Shown piece by piece: positions 24,019 to 34,673 of a stretch of 64,000 bases of DNA. Location: positions 589,241 to 653,240 of the forward strand of contig KN832568.1 in the NCBI GenBank assembly GCA_000827205.1, in the 5' to 3' direction. How positions within the stretch are numbered: position 1 is the stretch's first letter; the number at the start of each line of letters is the position of its first letter. Position numbers and translations under genes: made by a program. The notes beneath the pieces were generated by a model. That model saw only the letters and a list, made by a program, of their open reading frames with translations. It was not told the DNA's origin and ran no database searches. This DNA is from Plicaturopsis crispa FD-325 SS-3 (Eukaryota > Basidiomycota > Agaricomycetes > Amylocorticiales > Amylocorticiaceae).

Positions 24019-24561
24019 TTCAGTAGTATGAATCCTATATACCAGCAATAGCTTGCTTATAGGCAGAAACGTAGATATGGTTTGTGTGAAGAATCGTTTG
24101 AGGACCGTCGACTTGGTCGACGTTTGTGCGGAGCAAAGTGATATAAGCAATAGCCCCTAACTCTATACGGTACTTACGCCGCAAAGTCGTCAATACTTAC
24201 TCGAATGGTTTCAATGTAAGAGCAGCAAGATGGGATTAAGCAGTTATATTCCCCAGTATGCGTTAACTATTTACTAATGGACAGGATGGATGGATGGATG
24301 GTGGTGGTACATGACAGTGATAACGACAGTGACGAGACTAGACGAGACGGAATATGTACATTGCAAAGCGGCGAAGAGTACGGATGCAGCAGGACGGCGC
24401 GCAGCATGTCCTGCAATAGCCTGCAGCGAGCAAGGCTGGGGGGTTACGATAAGCGGACGGACCATGCGAAGAGACGAATTTAAACCCAAAGAACACGCAA
24501 GCATAAAACCACAGAGAAAGAGAAAAGTTGTCCATCTTACAAAAAACGGCGGCTTCGTGGA
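24019..24561. other. Intergenic region with short repeats
   Basis: Lies between YPI1 start and the 3' end of the areA-like gene. Contains a GATG/GGAT microsatellite-like patch at about 24283-24300. No gene supported. Confidence 0.5.
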
Positions 24562-27024
24562 TCACCAGCCTGCATAGTGGTAGTCGTCCGCCCAGCTGCG
24601 ATTCCGCGCAAGCGCGACGCGTTTCCGCTCCTCCTTCTCCTCCGCCTCGCTCTTCGCCGACGTCCCCGCGTTGCCCACGCCGTCCGCAGACGTCGTCGCT
24701 GTCAGAGGGCGCAGGCCGCCCGTCCCTGTCCCGCGCCGCCGCGCGCCGATCATGCTGATCTTGCTCACCTGCCGTTCCCACAGCAGGTTCCGCCGCAGGC
24801 TCTCGGAGAGCTCCGTCGACAGCATCTGCCGGCGCGTCGTGCGCGGCGTCGACGGGGGCGCGGGGGCGGGCAGGTTGTACGGGTGGCCCAGCGGTATGGG
24901 GGCGGTGGAGATGCTCGGCAGCGGGGGACGTGAGGACGAGGCCTGGGGCAGGGTAGCGTTCCGCGCGGGTGGTTTTAGCTGGGCTTGAGGGGGGCCTTGT
25001 AGAGGACCTTGGGGAGGGACGCCGCGATCTTTGGACGTGCGCCGGCCGGCGAGGGCTGCGAGCTTTTCGTGCGCGACGCTGCGGGAGAGCTGGATACCAT
25101 CATTCGTGTCTTCTTCATCGTCGGTGTCTTCCTCCAATTCCTGTCCCTGTGGCCTGCCCTTCGGACGGTAGCCGCCGGTCCCGTTGCTTGTCGTCGCAGT
25201 CGGCTGCGCGGTGATATTCGTCATCTGCGCAGCCACAGGAGGCGCCGCAGACGTCTTGCTAGCTTGTAAAGGCGTCATTGCGAAGTTTGTTCGTTGCGCG
25301 TACGGATGATTGGGCGGGAACAGCGCGGGGTCAGGTTTCAAAAGCGCAGACAGCAGACCGGAGTGACTGCGATCGAGATTAGAGTACGACCGCTTCGGCA
25401 CTTTGGTGAAGAGCTCGCGTTGGCGCTGCGCCTCGATGGCTGCCTCACGCAGTTTCGTGTCTTGGGCTTCCTTAGCTTTGTCTTCGCTATCTTCACTCAC
25501 GTCCTCATACGCTGACGAGTCTTCATCGGTGTCGGTCTCGTAGTCGTCAGTGTCTTCGTTGGACTGCGTAGAGGCCGCCGCCTTCGGTGCATCCGGCGGG
25601 GCCGGTTTCGACATCGTAAGCGCCGAAATCGTGGCACCAGCCGACCCGGCGTTCTTCGAAGATGAGCCGAGATTGAACGTCGGGCGCGACCTGGGCGCCA
25701 CGCCATCACTGCGTGGTTTCGGCGCAACTACGTCATGCACGACCTGGGCCTTCCGCTGCGCAGTCCCTTGTCTCGCCGTGTGCGTATGCGAGTGCGAGCG
25801 CTGCATCGCGGGGCGCGGCGGAAGGTGGCGCATCGGCTCTTTTCCCTTCCGAGTAGCCGGTGCCCGCGGGGCGCCAGTGCGTTTGCGATCGGCTACGGCT
25901 GAGTGGCTGGATGTGGACACGGCGCTATTCAACAGACCTTCAGAGACCTTCGACGAACCCTCGGAGACCTTCGATGAACCCTCGCCAGAGCCGTCGAGCT
26001 CGGGGGAATCCTGGTCCGGCGACTGTTTTATGAAGAACCGGCGATCAGAGTCCTGGGGCGTCTTGTCCTGCGGGAGCGGCGGATGTGGGGGCGATGCGGG
26101 TGATGGTGGGTGTACGGGCTGCAAACGACTCAACGATTGAGTTGGCGGTACTGTGAGTGCAGGCGGCGGTAGAGGGGGTAGGAGATGCGCGGAGGATACG
26201 TGATCGGGGGCCACTGCGGACGGATGATGCGGATGTGGTGTTGCGGGGGGAGTGGGATGTGGCGTCGGGTTAACGACGACAACCTTCGGAAAAGGCATCG
26301 CGGGTGGGTTGCCTGGCAAACGGACGGATGGTACTTCAGGCTGCGGTTGCACTAACTCGGGATTAGGCGCCGCATGTTCGACTGTGGGCGACCTCGGGGG
26401 TGGGGTGATGTGGTTAGGAAGCATGTCACAAATTATTTGGCCGACCGATGTTGTGGATCTCGAGCGTGTCGATAGTGTACACGAATTGTACGAACTGGGA
26501 TGAGGAGAATGGGCCGCAGGCGGTTGTTCTCTTGTTGCGGGCTCAAGATTTTTTATTGCGGTTGGGAAATGCTGGGACGCAGTAAGATGGTCTGTGGTGG
26601 GGAGGACTAATGAAAGGGGCAAACATAAGCACATGAAACGGACGACTGTTGTTTACCGGAGCAAAAAACGCACCTGCATTGCTTGGCGCCTCCTTTTCTC
26701 GATGAGAATAGAAAGGGTAGTCCTCGCCCGTCGACGACGACGATTCGGGTGTGAGGGGGCGGTACGACTGCGCAACGGCCATTTCTCGGTACCACAGTCG
26801 CCACGATATATTCTCGAGTCTGCGGCCGTCCTTGAGCGACTCTTTGCACTTTGTGAACACTGCAAACAAAAATGCACCGATACGGTTGAGAATTATGGAC
26901 AATACAGACGAAATAGGGCGTGGCACTCACGAATCCAAAGGCCCGAGAGCGCGTCGCCGCCATCGAGATCACGGACAGCGTCTGCGGTGACCGACAGTAC
27001 TGGTGCAGGGAAGTTACTGATCAT
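24562..27024 (-). CDS. areA-GATA-like N-terminal domain / DUF3295 protein
   Basis: Three exons. Exon 1 from ATG 27024 gives MISNFPAPVLSVTADAVRDL and LSGLW. Exon 2 gives FTKCKESLKDGRRLENISWR and LWYREMA, the conserved block of the fungal GATA-type areA N-terminal domain (PF08550/DUF1752). The long exon 3 enters in phase at HLTASQHFPTAIKNLEP, carries VGQIICDMLP, a long Pro/Ser-rich and acidic low-complexity region, and ends with the DUF3295 C-terminal motifs RRQMLSTELSESLRRNLLWE and ARNRSWADDYHYAGW at TGA 24562. No GATA zinc finger is present, so it is not a GATA factor itself. Homologues in ascomycetes (for example yeast MKS1-like/RTG regulators) are nutrient-signalling regulators; that role here is inference. 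Predicted length is about 700 residues. Confidence 0.9.
25943..25984 (-). repeat. 21 bp tandem duplication in coding sequence
   Basis: Two adjacent 21-base units at 25943-25963 and 25964-25984 differ at one base. They encode a repeated heptad GSSKVSE in the disordered part of the DUF3295 protein. A partial third unit lies just left at about 25933. In-frame expansion, so the reading frame is kept. Confidence 0.85.
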
Positions 27025-30000
27025 CGTTTGTGCGGGGGTGGGGGTAGTGATACAGAAAGGGGACTGAAATGATGCAGAAAGGAAAGACAAGAGACCAGGA
27101 ATATTAAAACAGAACCGCCTTCGCTGGAGATGAACACGCTAGCGAGGCGATAGACCACGGGAACAGACACGGGTTTCGGACGCACGGAGGCGGCGCAATG
27201 CGTGGGACGTCGTGTACGACGACGGCGAAGGACTTAAACGGCGGGATTTGAGCCGTTGAGACCGTTGAGCACGACGACGAGAGTGCCGGCGACGACGAGG
27301 ACGACGTTGAGGAGAAAAGGTGCGATTTGGGATAAAGTTCCACCCAAAACCGCAGATTCCCCTCTCCCCCGTTTGCGGTTTTTCCGGGCCGAATATCATG
27401 CGTCCGGTCGTCCGGGTATCGCCGGAACACCATCCCGGTTACTCGACATATGCACTTCCGGTTTTGGATCCGCTCTCTCAAACATATCGCGGAAAAATAA
27501 AAATTACAGGTCCCAAGGAGTGGCATTCAGTACAGTGCCAGATACCCCCGCAGCTGTGAGTTGTACCCACTACATGCGATTTTATTCGCCTTGTTCAACA
27601 AAACCACTGGTCCTACCGAGCCACAGCTCGAGTTCGCCGCGGTCGTCGAACGTAAAGCGGCCCTATCTCGCAACCACTCGCGTGTCATGATTTTACGAGA
27701 TCATCGTTGCCAGATCTCCTCGATCGCGTTTCCAAGTTTCCAACTTGAACCACTCGCCATTGCAGACATCACGGAGAGCAATATATGGACCAACAACTCG
27801 CCAACTATTTCCCGACTGCAGCGCAGTACCTACTGTAGCATGCCCGGACTTTGCAGCAGCGGGCACGCGCGCGGACAGTCTCGTGTGTGTATGTAAATCC
27901 GCGGTGTGTTTACTTTGACTTTCAGGCCATTGGCAAGCTCGAGGTGTTCAATTCACTGCTGCAAGCGCCCTGTGTCAACGTCGCCCACATGACGATAGAT
28001 GACGATGCTAAGCCGTATTTCCGAGACGTCTTGACTGCTTCAATTTGAATGGGGTGCACCCATCGGGCAGCGCCTTTGCCTTTGACATGTACTTCCCCGC
28101 ATCGCGTAAGGACGACGAGGAGGCACTTACTTAACTTGAACTTCGCTAGACACACGGAGAACGAATCGAAAGCTGTGTACCATCACACGCCGTCAGTCTT
28201 CGGCGTAGACTTGAACTCAAACGCACGCGACCACGGCGACTTCCCGAGCACCCGCTGTCGAAACATCTCGGCATCGCATCGGATCCATCATAGACGCTAC
28301 CCCACGTCCGAGTGCCAATGTACCCCACGTCCAAGTGCCTACGCCGCCTCCAAACCGGTACACTCATGACTTGCACCTGCGTGCCCTCCCCACAAAGCAG
28401 ACTGTCCCAGGGCCGCACGCATAGTCGCCGTGCAGACTTTAAACAGATGACCGTCCGCAACTTGAAGTCCAAACCAAACTAGAAATAGACATGCATGTAC
28501 GCACTGATGCTGATGTGTTCCGGGAGCTACCCACGGTGCGGGGCAGATGACCTCCGGGGCGACGGGCGTGCCTGCCATCCGCCTGTTATGCATCGACGAG
28601 GTACCCAGGAGACGAGCTGTGCCTGCTACCGACGGAGACGGTGTGGGTGCTCCGCGGCCCCTCAGCGCACTGGGATGGCAACTGTGCTGCCACTTTAGGC
28701 GCGGGGTGTGGGGAATCAGCATTAGCGTGGCAAGTTCGCGGAGCGGCGTACGTGCATGAATGCGATTCTCCGTGCGCAATGCTCATCAAGCACGCGTGGT
28801 CCGACGTTCGAGGGGCGAGGGCACGCCGGGGTTGAAAGAACGCCTACCCGCGCGTAGGATCGTTGCGATGCAGTCGTGTGGGGCGAGGCGACGACGGTAC
28901 TTTGTTCGTCCCAAGATTAGCCAGTCACTTGCTGTCGCTAGTAAAGAGCCTGCAAGAAGCATGGGATAGACGTCGACTAGCCGTCGGCTAGAGGCAGTCT
29001 AGGAGTCGTCGCACAGCGTCTGACTCGGCGCCATTGTACACCGGTGCTGGCTTGATCTTCTTGACAAGACGAGTTGAGAGCGACGACCATGGTAACACGA
29101 ACAGCATCGCGTGCATTTGGACTTTGAGTTTAGGTTCAGTGCTCACGGCGGGGGTGACGGCATGATTGCACGCAGGGGATCACGGAGGTTGGGGGGAGGT
29201 CCAGGTAGCCGGGGAAGAAAGGTAACGGTGCACCACGCGCAGGTGGAGATGCACAAAGACGGAAGCAGGCATGGCGCGATGCCGGAGTGGCAGGGTGGTG
29301 CTCGGGTAGGAGGGCGCGGCACGCACTGCGGCATTAGGTGCGGCACATACCATTGCATCAAGCACTGCACGCAGCAGCATGGCATTCGGCGCGGCACGCA
29401 CTACGACATTTGGCGCGGCACGCAGCATGGTATTTCGCTCGGCCAGCATCCTACTCACCAGCCAATGAGGTCGCAGTTCGTGTTCTGTGGATGAGCGTGA
29501 AGCATGGAGTGATACACGTCCACTCACCGCAGTACTATAACCTCCTCTGCCAGCTGGGGATATGCACGCGGGAGAAGCACAGACGAATGTCGGCAGGCCC
29601 TGGAATAATGCAACTATCCAAGCTTTGGGCTTCGAGCTCGAAAGCCCGTTATAAGTAGCAGTATCCCCGGTTCCAAGTCTGAGTCCGTCGGCTTGCGGCA
29701 AAAACAAACTGAGGGTACGAACCTATCATTATCTTCGTGTACAGACGGCGTTGAGCTTCAACGCATCGCGCTATTTCGAGAGAGTGCTCGCAGCTCGCCT
29801 ATCATATTGGCTAAACGAGTCGACGGCGACGATGAGGGTATACTAACACTCCGCCGAGCGGCACAAGGATCGGCGAAGAGAGTAATGCGCATCGAGGTAC
29901 CACGTATAAATAGCGTTGCCCTCAATACATACACGGTAAGTTATATCGAAGTCTCATGAAGTGCAAGGAGATAGAAGTACTCACCGGTCCTCGCTAATCG

Positions 30001-31473
30001 CGTTTAGTGACGACACTTGTGTGATAACCTATCAGTGCCAACATGAGCATGGTCATGACATAGGTATGGCGTAGGCAAGCCATCGGGTACAACAAATGCC
30101 GTCCCGCCAGCTCATGGAACGACATGCCAACCGACTCCACTTGCCAGCTGGGGGAACGCGCTTGGGGTATGGCGGTTCCGCCTTGTATCTCAGATGCTCG
30201 TGACGGTCAGGGATTATAGCGTTCGCAGTAGAAGAGAAATACGCAGCGGCAGGTAAAAATCCCGCATTAGACAGCGAATTCTCAGGAGGTCCTGCGTAGG
30301 TAGCCGCGAGTGAGTCGTAAGTCAAGATTCCGACCCCAGAAGAGCAAGTAATGACTCGAGGCTGCCCGAAGGGTTCGGGAATGTATGTTTGGCCGAGAAG
30401 AATACCGACACTGCATGCACTACGACTGCTACATCCCCCAAGTATAACAGATCCAGAGAACCAGAAGGAGAACCTCAGAAACGCGAGAGCTTGTGCAACT
30501 TGAGAGGAAGAAAAGAGAAAAACACGGAGGAAGTACCAAGACGATCTTGTGGCTTCCCAATGCGGCTGTACGCATGGAGGCCACGTGCGGACCTACCCCG
30601 CATAACCTCCTCACGCTCAACTTTGCATGACGCCTCCACTCTCCGACAACGCTTGTATCTTGACCACCACAATCACTACGCGCCAAAGGATACGCTGGAT
30701 ACCTGGAACTGTAGCTCCCATGTAACTTTCTTTCAGCATGCGCAGTTGGCCCCACTGCGGGCGCGACTGTGTTTGCTGTCGAGACTCGAAATCAATTTGG
30801 GATGTTATTGCAAGACCATCAGCGAGCAGCAGACTGCAGCAATACAGTATATGCATGTACGTATCTTAAACACCTGTCTGTCTCCAGGATTACCTACTAC
30901 TTAATTCCAGTCATCGGGACTTTGAGCTCACCACAGTCAATACTATGGAGCGCCCGTTGAATCAAGGCCTTCCTGCCTGCCCATTCTGCGATTGAGACAC
31001 TGTACAGTCTCGCACCTGTCATGCGCCCTCATACGCGTGCTAACGCCAGATAAGTGCTTTTTGCATTGGGTCTCCCCACAAAAGCTAGATTTTGTCGTTC
31101 GACGGCGAGGGCCTCGTTTACGACTCTTCGGCGACTCAAACCATGCCTCTTCCTCGGCTCCACGTATCCTGTCGTTCCGTGCATCCTTTCCATTTCCTGG
31201 GGGTCAGGACGCAGTTAGGCAACCATCCTTTGACCATCCTGTTCCACAACGCGCCCCCGGCGACGATTTCTTGCATTCTAGGCTTGTCTCGGGAGAGTCC
31301 GCGGTCCGATCTCCGAGATCCGACCGTGTGGCTTACATTTTCTTTGGCCCCTGACAAATTCCTCATCCCTCTGACGACTCAGCACACCATCTTGTATTTA
31401 TTCTCTGCTCTGCTCATCCCACTCACAAATGCTAGACACCCCACATCATCTGCACACAACAGACGCTCCAGCC
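27025..31473. other. 4.4 kb gene-poor stretch
   Basis: The largest gap outside the transposon region. 27025-27520 is probably the 5' region of the areA-like gene. 27560-28150 has open patches in several frames (for example a plus-strand stretch around 27930-28045) that do not join into one protein. A 24 bp minisatellite lies at 29313-29436. A good TATA-like TATAAATA at 29905-29912 is followed by no recognisable gene. 30053-30325 (-) and 30389-30904 (+) are open but patternless. Degraded genes or lineage-specific genes cannot be excluded. The last 300 bases are the IDO promoter. Confidence 0.4.
29313..29436. repeat. Minisatellite, about five imperfect 24-27 bp units
   Basis: Five tandem units built around GGCGCGGCACGCA followed by a CATT-ending half. 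Units two and three are the most diverged and unit three is 27 bases. The period is divisible by three, so both strands stay open through it, giving 8-residue repeats such as RGTHCGI (+) or VRAAPNAM (-). This openness is a consequence of the repeat, not evidence of a gene. Confidence 0.75.
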
Positions 31474-33130
31474 ATGGCTTCTTCTCCGCCGCCGCCAGCG
31501 CACCCGCTACCAGCATTAGCATCGTCCCATTTCCTATCCCTTCCGCGTCCGGATCCTTCCTCGTTTACCCCACAGGCAGGTGTACCTGATACATCTACAC
31601 TTGCGGCCCATGATTTCGATGTTGATACGCGCACGGGCTTTATGCCGCCGCAACCGCCCCTCGCGCGTCTCCCGATTGAATGGGAGGCATGGGAGACTAT
31701 GCTAGCCGATGCTACCGAACAGCACCTGCAGCTGGGCGACAAACCCGGCTTGAGCGATGCTGAGAAAGCAAAATCCGAACGATGGCGGCAGCGTGTTCGA
31801 GACGTGAGTTGTTCCAACACGTACGAAAACATTGTGCTCATAATGCTGCTTTGGACGACAGATGCCTGTTCTACCTACCGCGGACCTAGTCGGATCTGAA
31901 CGACAACTACGTCGTGCACACCATGTCCTGGCATGGATCATGCATTTCTATATCCACTCCCTCCCGCCGTCTGAGCCAGTCGTCATTCCGCGATCTATCA
32001 CCCTGCCGCATCTACGCGTATCTGCCCACTTACGCTTACCTCCTGTGCTCACTTACTCTGACGATGTCCTTTACAACTGGGACTATCTGCGCCCACCGTC
32101 CCCGTCGATCACGCCTGGCGCCGATTCAGACGAGGACGAGGACGCCGCAATACCTACGCTTTACAACCTACGCATCCAGTCCTCATTCACCTCGACCCCG
32201 TCTGAATCCGAGTTCTACCTCTCCTCTGCCCGCATTGAGCTCGCAGGGACGCGCGCGCTCGCGCTCATGCGTGCGACGATGGACGAGGCCTTCGTCTCCG
32301 ACGCCCTCGCCTTCCGCCGTATCGCGCGCTACCTCCTCTCCCTCGCCGACATCATCGACGAGCTCACCGCGCTCCTCATGCGCGTGCGCGAGGGCTGTGA
32401 CCCGGACGTCTTCTGGGGCGAGATCCGGCCGTGGTTCAAGGGCGAGGACTCCTCCACTGCAGGCGGGAAGTGGGTGTGGGAGGGCCTCGGGGAGGCGGGC
32501 GCGGAGGACCTCGACGCGCCGACCGAGCTGAGCGGGCCGAGCGCGGGCCAGAGCTCGCTGGTGCATGCCCTAGATGTGTTTTTGGGCGTGGATAGGTACT
32601 CCCATGACGCGTCGCTCACGGGCCACAAAGCGGATGGCGGCGCGGAGAAACGCGCGGCGCCGTCGTTTTTGACGCGCATGCAGGCGTACATGCCGCGGCA
32701 CCACCGCGCGTTCCTTACGCACCTGTCCGCGAACCCGCGGCCCCTGCGCGACCTCGTGATATCCGCCGCCGCCTCTTCTTCCCAGTCTGCCGCAACCTCG
32801 CCTTCTTCCCCACCATCCCTTGACATCCTCGCGGCATACAACGCCGCCGTCGCGTCCCTCCGCCGCTTCCGCGACGCGCACATGACGATCGTCGCTCTGT
32901 ACATCCTCGGGCCCGCGCGCCGCGCTAAGCAGGCCAGCGAGGTCGGCCTCGGCGCCACGGGCAATGGCGCTGGCGCGCACCCTGAATTACGCGCGCACGC
33001 GCACCCTGAATTTAACGCGGCGGTAGAGAAGGACGGGGACGCGCCGGAGAAGGGCACGGGCGGGACGGATTTGGTGATGTTCTTGAAGGGCGTGCGCGAC
33101 CGGACGGCGGGTGCTGTGCTGCCGTCGTGA
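31474..33130 (+). CDS. BNA2: Indoleamine 2,3-dioxygenase (IDO/BNA2 type)
   Basis: Haem enzyme that opens the indole ring of tryptophan to N-formylkynurenine, the first step of the kynurenine/de novo NAD route, in the cytosol. ATG 31474 (MASSPPPP...); one intron at 31804-31861 joins RVRD to MPVLPTADLVGSERQLRR. Family motifs in order are LPPVLTYSDDVLYNWDY, ELSGPSAGQSSLVHALDVFL (active-site SGPSAGQSS), TRMQAYMPRHHRAFL, RRFRDAHMTIVALYIL with the proximal haem-ligand His in DAHM, and GTGGTDLVMFLKGVRD. The product is about 530 residues with an insertion of Ala/Ser between the MPRHHRAFL and RRFRD blocks and before GTGG, longer than mammalian IDO but within fungal range. Stop TGA 33128-33130. Assignment is secure; Km class (alpha, beta, gamma) is not decided. 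Confidence 0.96.
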
Positions 33131-33521
33131 GTGTCGCTTGGCGATGTCGGCTGTGTTTATTGGGTATGTATTGGTGGACGGATTGTATGATTCTCGCCGT
33201 TTCATGGCGTAGACGAGACCATTTTAGACGAAGATTGGATCGGATAGGGCTCTCTGCGACTTTCGAGTTCTTGTCATCGAGACGACTGAGTGATCTAACT
33301 AAGCGTCTCGCTCAGGCTGCCGCCGTGACTCTCAGCTTTTTTCACGTCTGCTTTGTTTATTTTTCATCCAAGCGCCTGCCGCCACTGCAACGTCCCGCTA
33401 AGTCCGCGGCCGCACTGGCTTATACTTCTTCGACCTGCTCTCGAGTCTCGCCCCGAGGCAGTTCGCGAGTGACTTCTGCTAATCCTTCAAGCCAACCTGT
33501 CACACATTTCCTGCAAAGGCC
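33131..33521. other. Intergenic region, head-to-tail
   Basis: IDO 3' flank and promoter of the next plus-strand gene. CT-rich near the right end. Nothing else is seen. Confidence 0.6.
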
Positions 33522-34501
33522 ATGACTGCGACAGTAGACCTTCTCATCCTCGGTGCAGGCTGGACGAGCACATTCCTGATCCCCCTCTGCCGCTCCGAAG
33601 GCGTCTCGTACTCAGCCACAAGCCGTGCAGGCGGCCCTGACACGGTTCCATTCGTTTTCGATCCCGAATCCGAGGACGCGACTCCCTATGCACAGCTGCC
33701 TACCGCGCGCACCGTCCTCATAACGTTCCCGATCAAGGCGAGCGGGGCCTCTGAGCGGCTCGTGCGTCTCTACACGACGACCCACAAGGAGGGTGTGTTC
33801 CAATTCATCCAGCTCGGGACCACCAGTATTTGGGATGTGAGTCGCTGTGCTCGATACGGAATGCCGGATGCTCGTGCTTATAAGTACTCGTAGGGCACTG
33901 GCAATATTGTTGCTGGTGCCGAGAAGAAATCGAGTGGATGGTTCGATCGCCATTCGCCATTCAATGTCAACGAGCGCGCCGCCGCCGAAGAGGAGCTACT
34001 CGCGATCTCGTCGGACAAAACGCCAACGACGGTCCTGAACTTGTCCGGCCTGTGGGGAGGGGAACGGCAGACGAAGAACTGGGTAGGGCGTGTAGCGCCC
34101 ACGAAGGAGGCGCTCCGAAACAAGGCACGCAAAAACACGATACAATCCGCTCCTCATTTTTGCTTTTGCCCTCACCGTGTACTGACTTCCGGTGACATCT
34201 CCAGGGCAGCATCCATATGATACACGGGCTCGACGTGTCGCGCGCCATCCTGGCAGTGCACGCCCAGTTCGCCAAGACCGCGGGGAAGCGCTGGCTGCTC
34301 ACAGATCAGCGGGTGTACGACTGGTGGGACCTGGCCTCTGCTTGGGGACAGGGCGGGGAGCCGGGCTGGGTGAATGAGCTGATGGAGGAAGCGGGAGTGA
34401 GGGCACTGCCGAGAGACATTGGTGAGCTTGGGCGTGCTTTGGACTCTAGGGAGTTTTGGAGCACGTTTGAGATATCGCCAGTGAAGGCTAGGTTGGAGTA
34501 G
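33522..34501 (+). CDS. NAD(P)-binding Rossmann-fold epimerase-like protein
   Basis: ATG 33522 begins MTATVDLLILGAGWTSTFL, a dinucleotide-binding motif (GAGWTS) at the very N-terminus. Three exons follow: the first ends SIWD at 33837, the second gives GTGNIVAG...TVLNLSGLWGGERQTK and RVAPTKEALRNK, the third starts GSIHMIHGLDVSRAI. The pattern LSGLWGG, then VAPTKE, then HxIHGxDVxRAI is that of the atypical extended SDR proteins (YeeZ-like) found widely in fungi; the substrate is unknown. The second intron, 34125-34204, has a GC donor (AAG/GCACGC) and ordinary CAG acceptor. Using a GT donor instead would remove the conserved VAPTKE block. The protein has about 278 residues and stops at TAG 34499-34501. 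Confidence 0.85.
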
Positions 34502-34673
34502 CTGATTTGTTGTATGTATTGTTAGGAGAAAAAGTGAATTTGATGTATTTTGACTTGTGCACGCGACGCGTTTTCAACTTCGTTCGTTCCACCTCAACCA
34601 CCAACTCATCTTCCCTATGCTCTTATATTCCTCATCTCTACTCTAAATCTGTGCAATACGTTTCCTGTTTACC

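Noticed and set aside
27104-27526. 140-codon minus frame upstream of the areA-like gene
   Set aside because: No domain and no in-phase join to the areA-like start; more likely 5' UTR or promoter.
29180-29707. 175-codon minus-strand frame through the minisatellite
   Set aside because: Stays open only because the repeat period is divisible by three; the flanking sequence has no protein character.
32183-33057. Long minus frames opposite the IDO gene
   Set aside because: Antisense shadows of a GC-rich coding exon.
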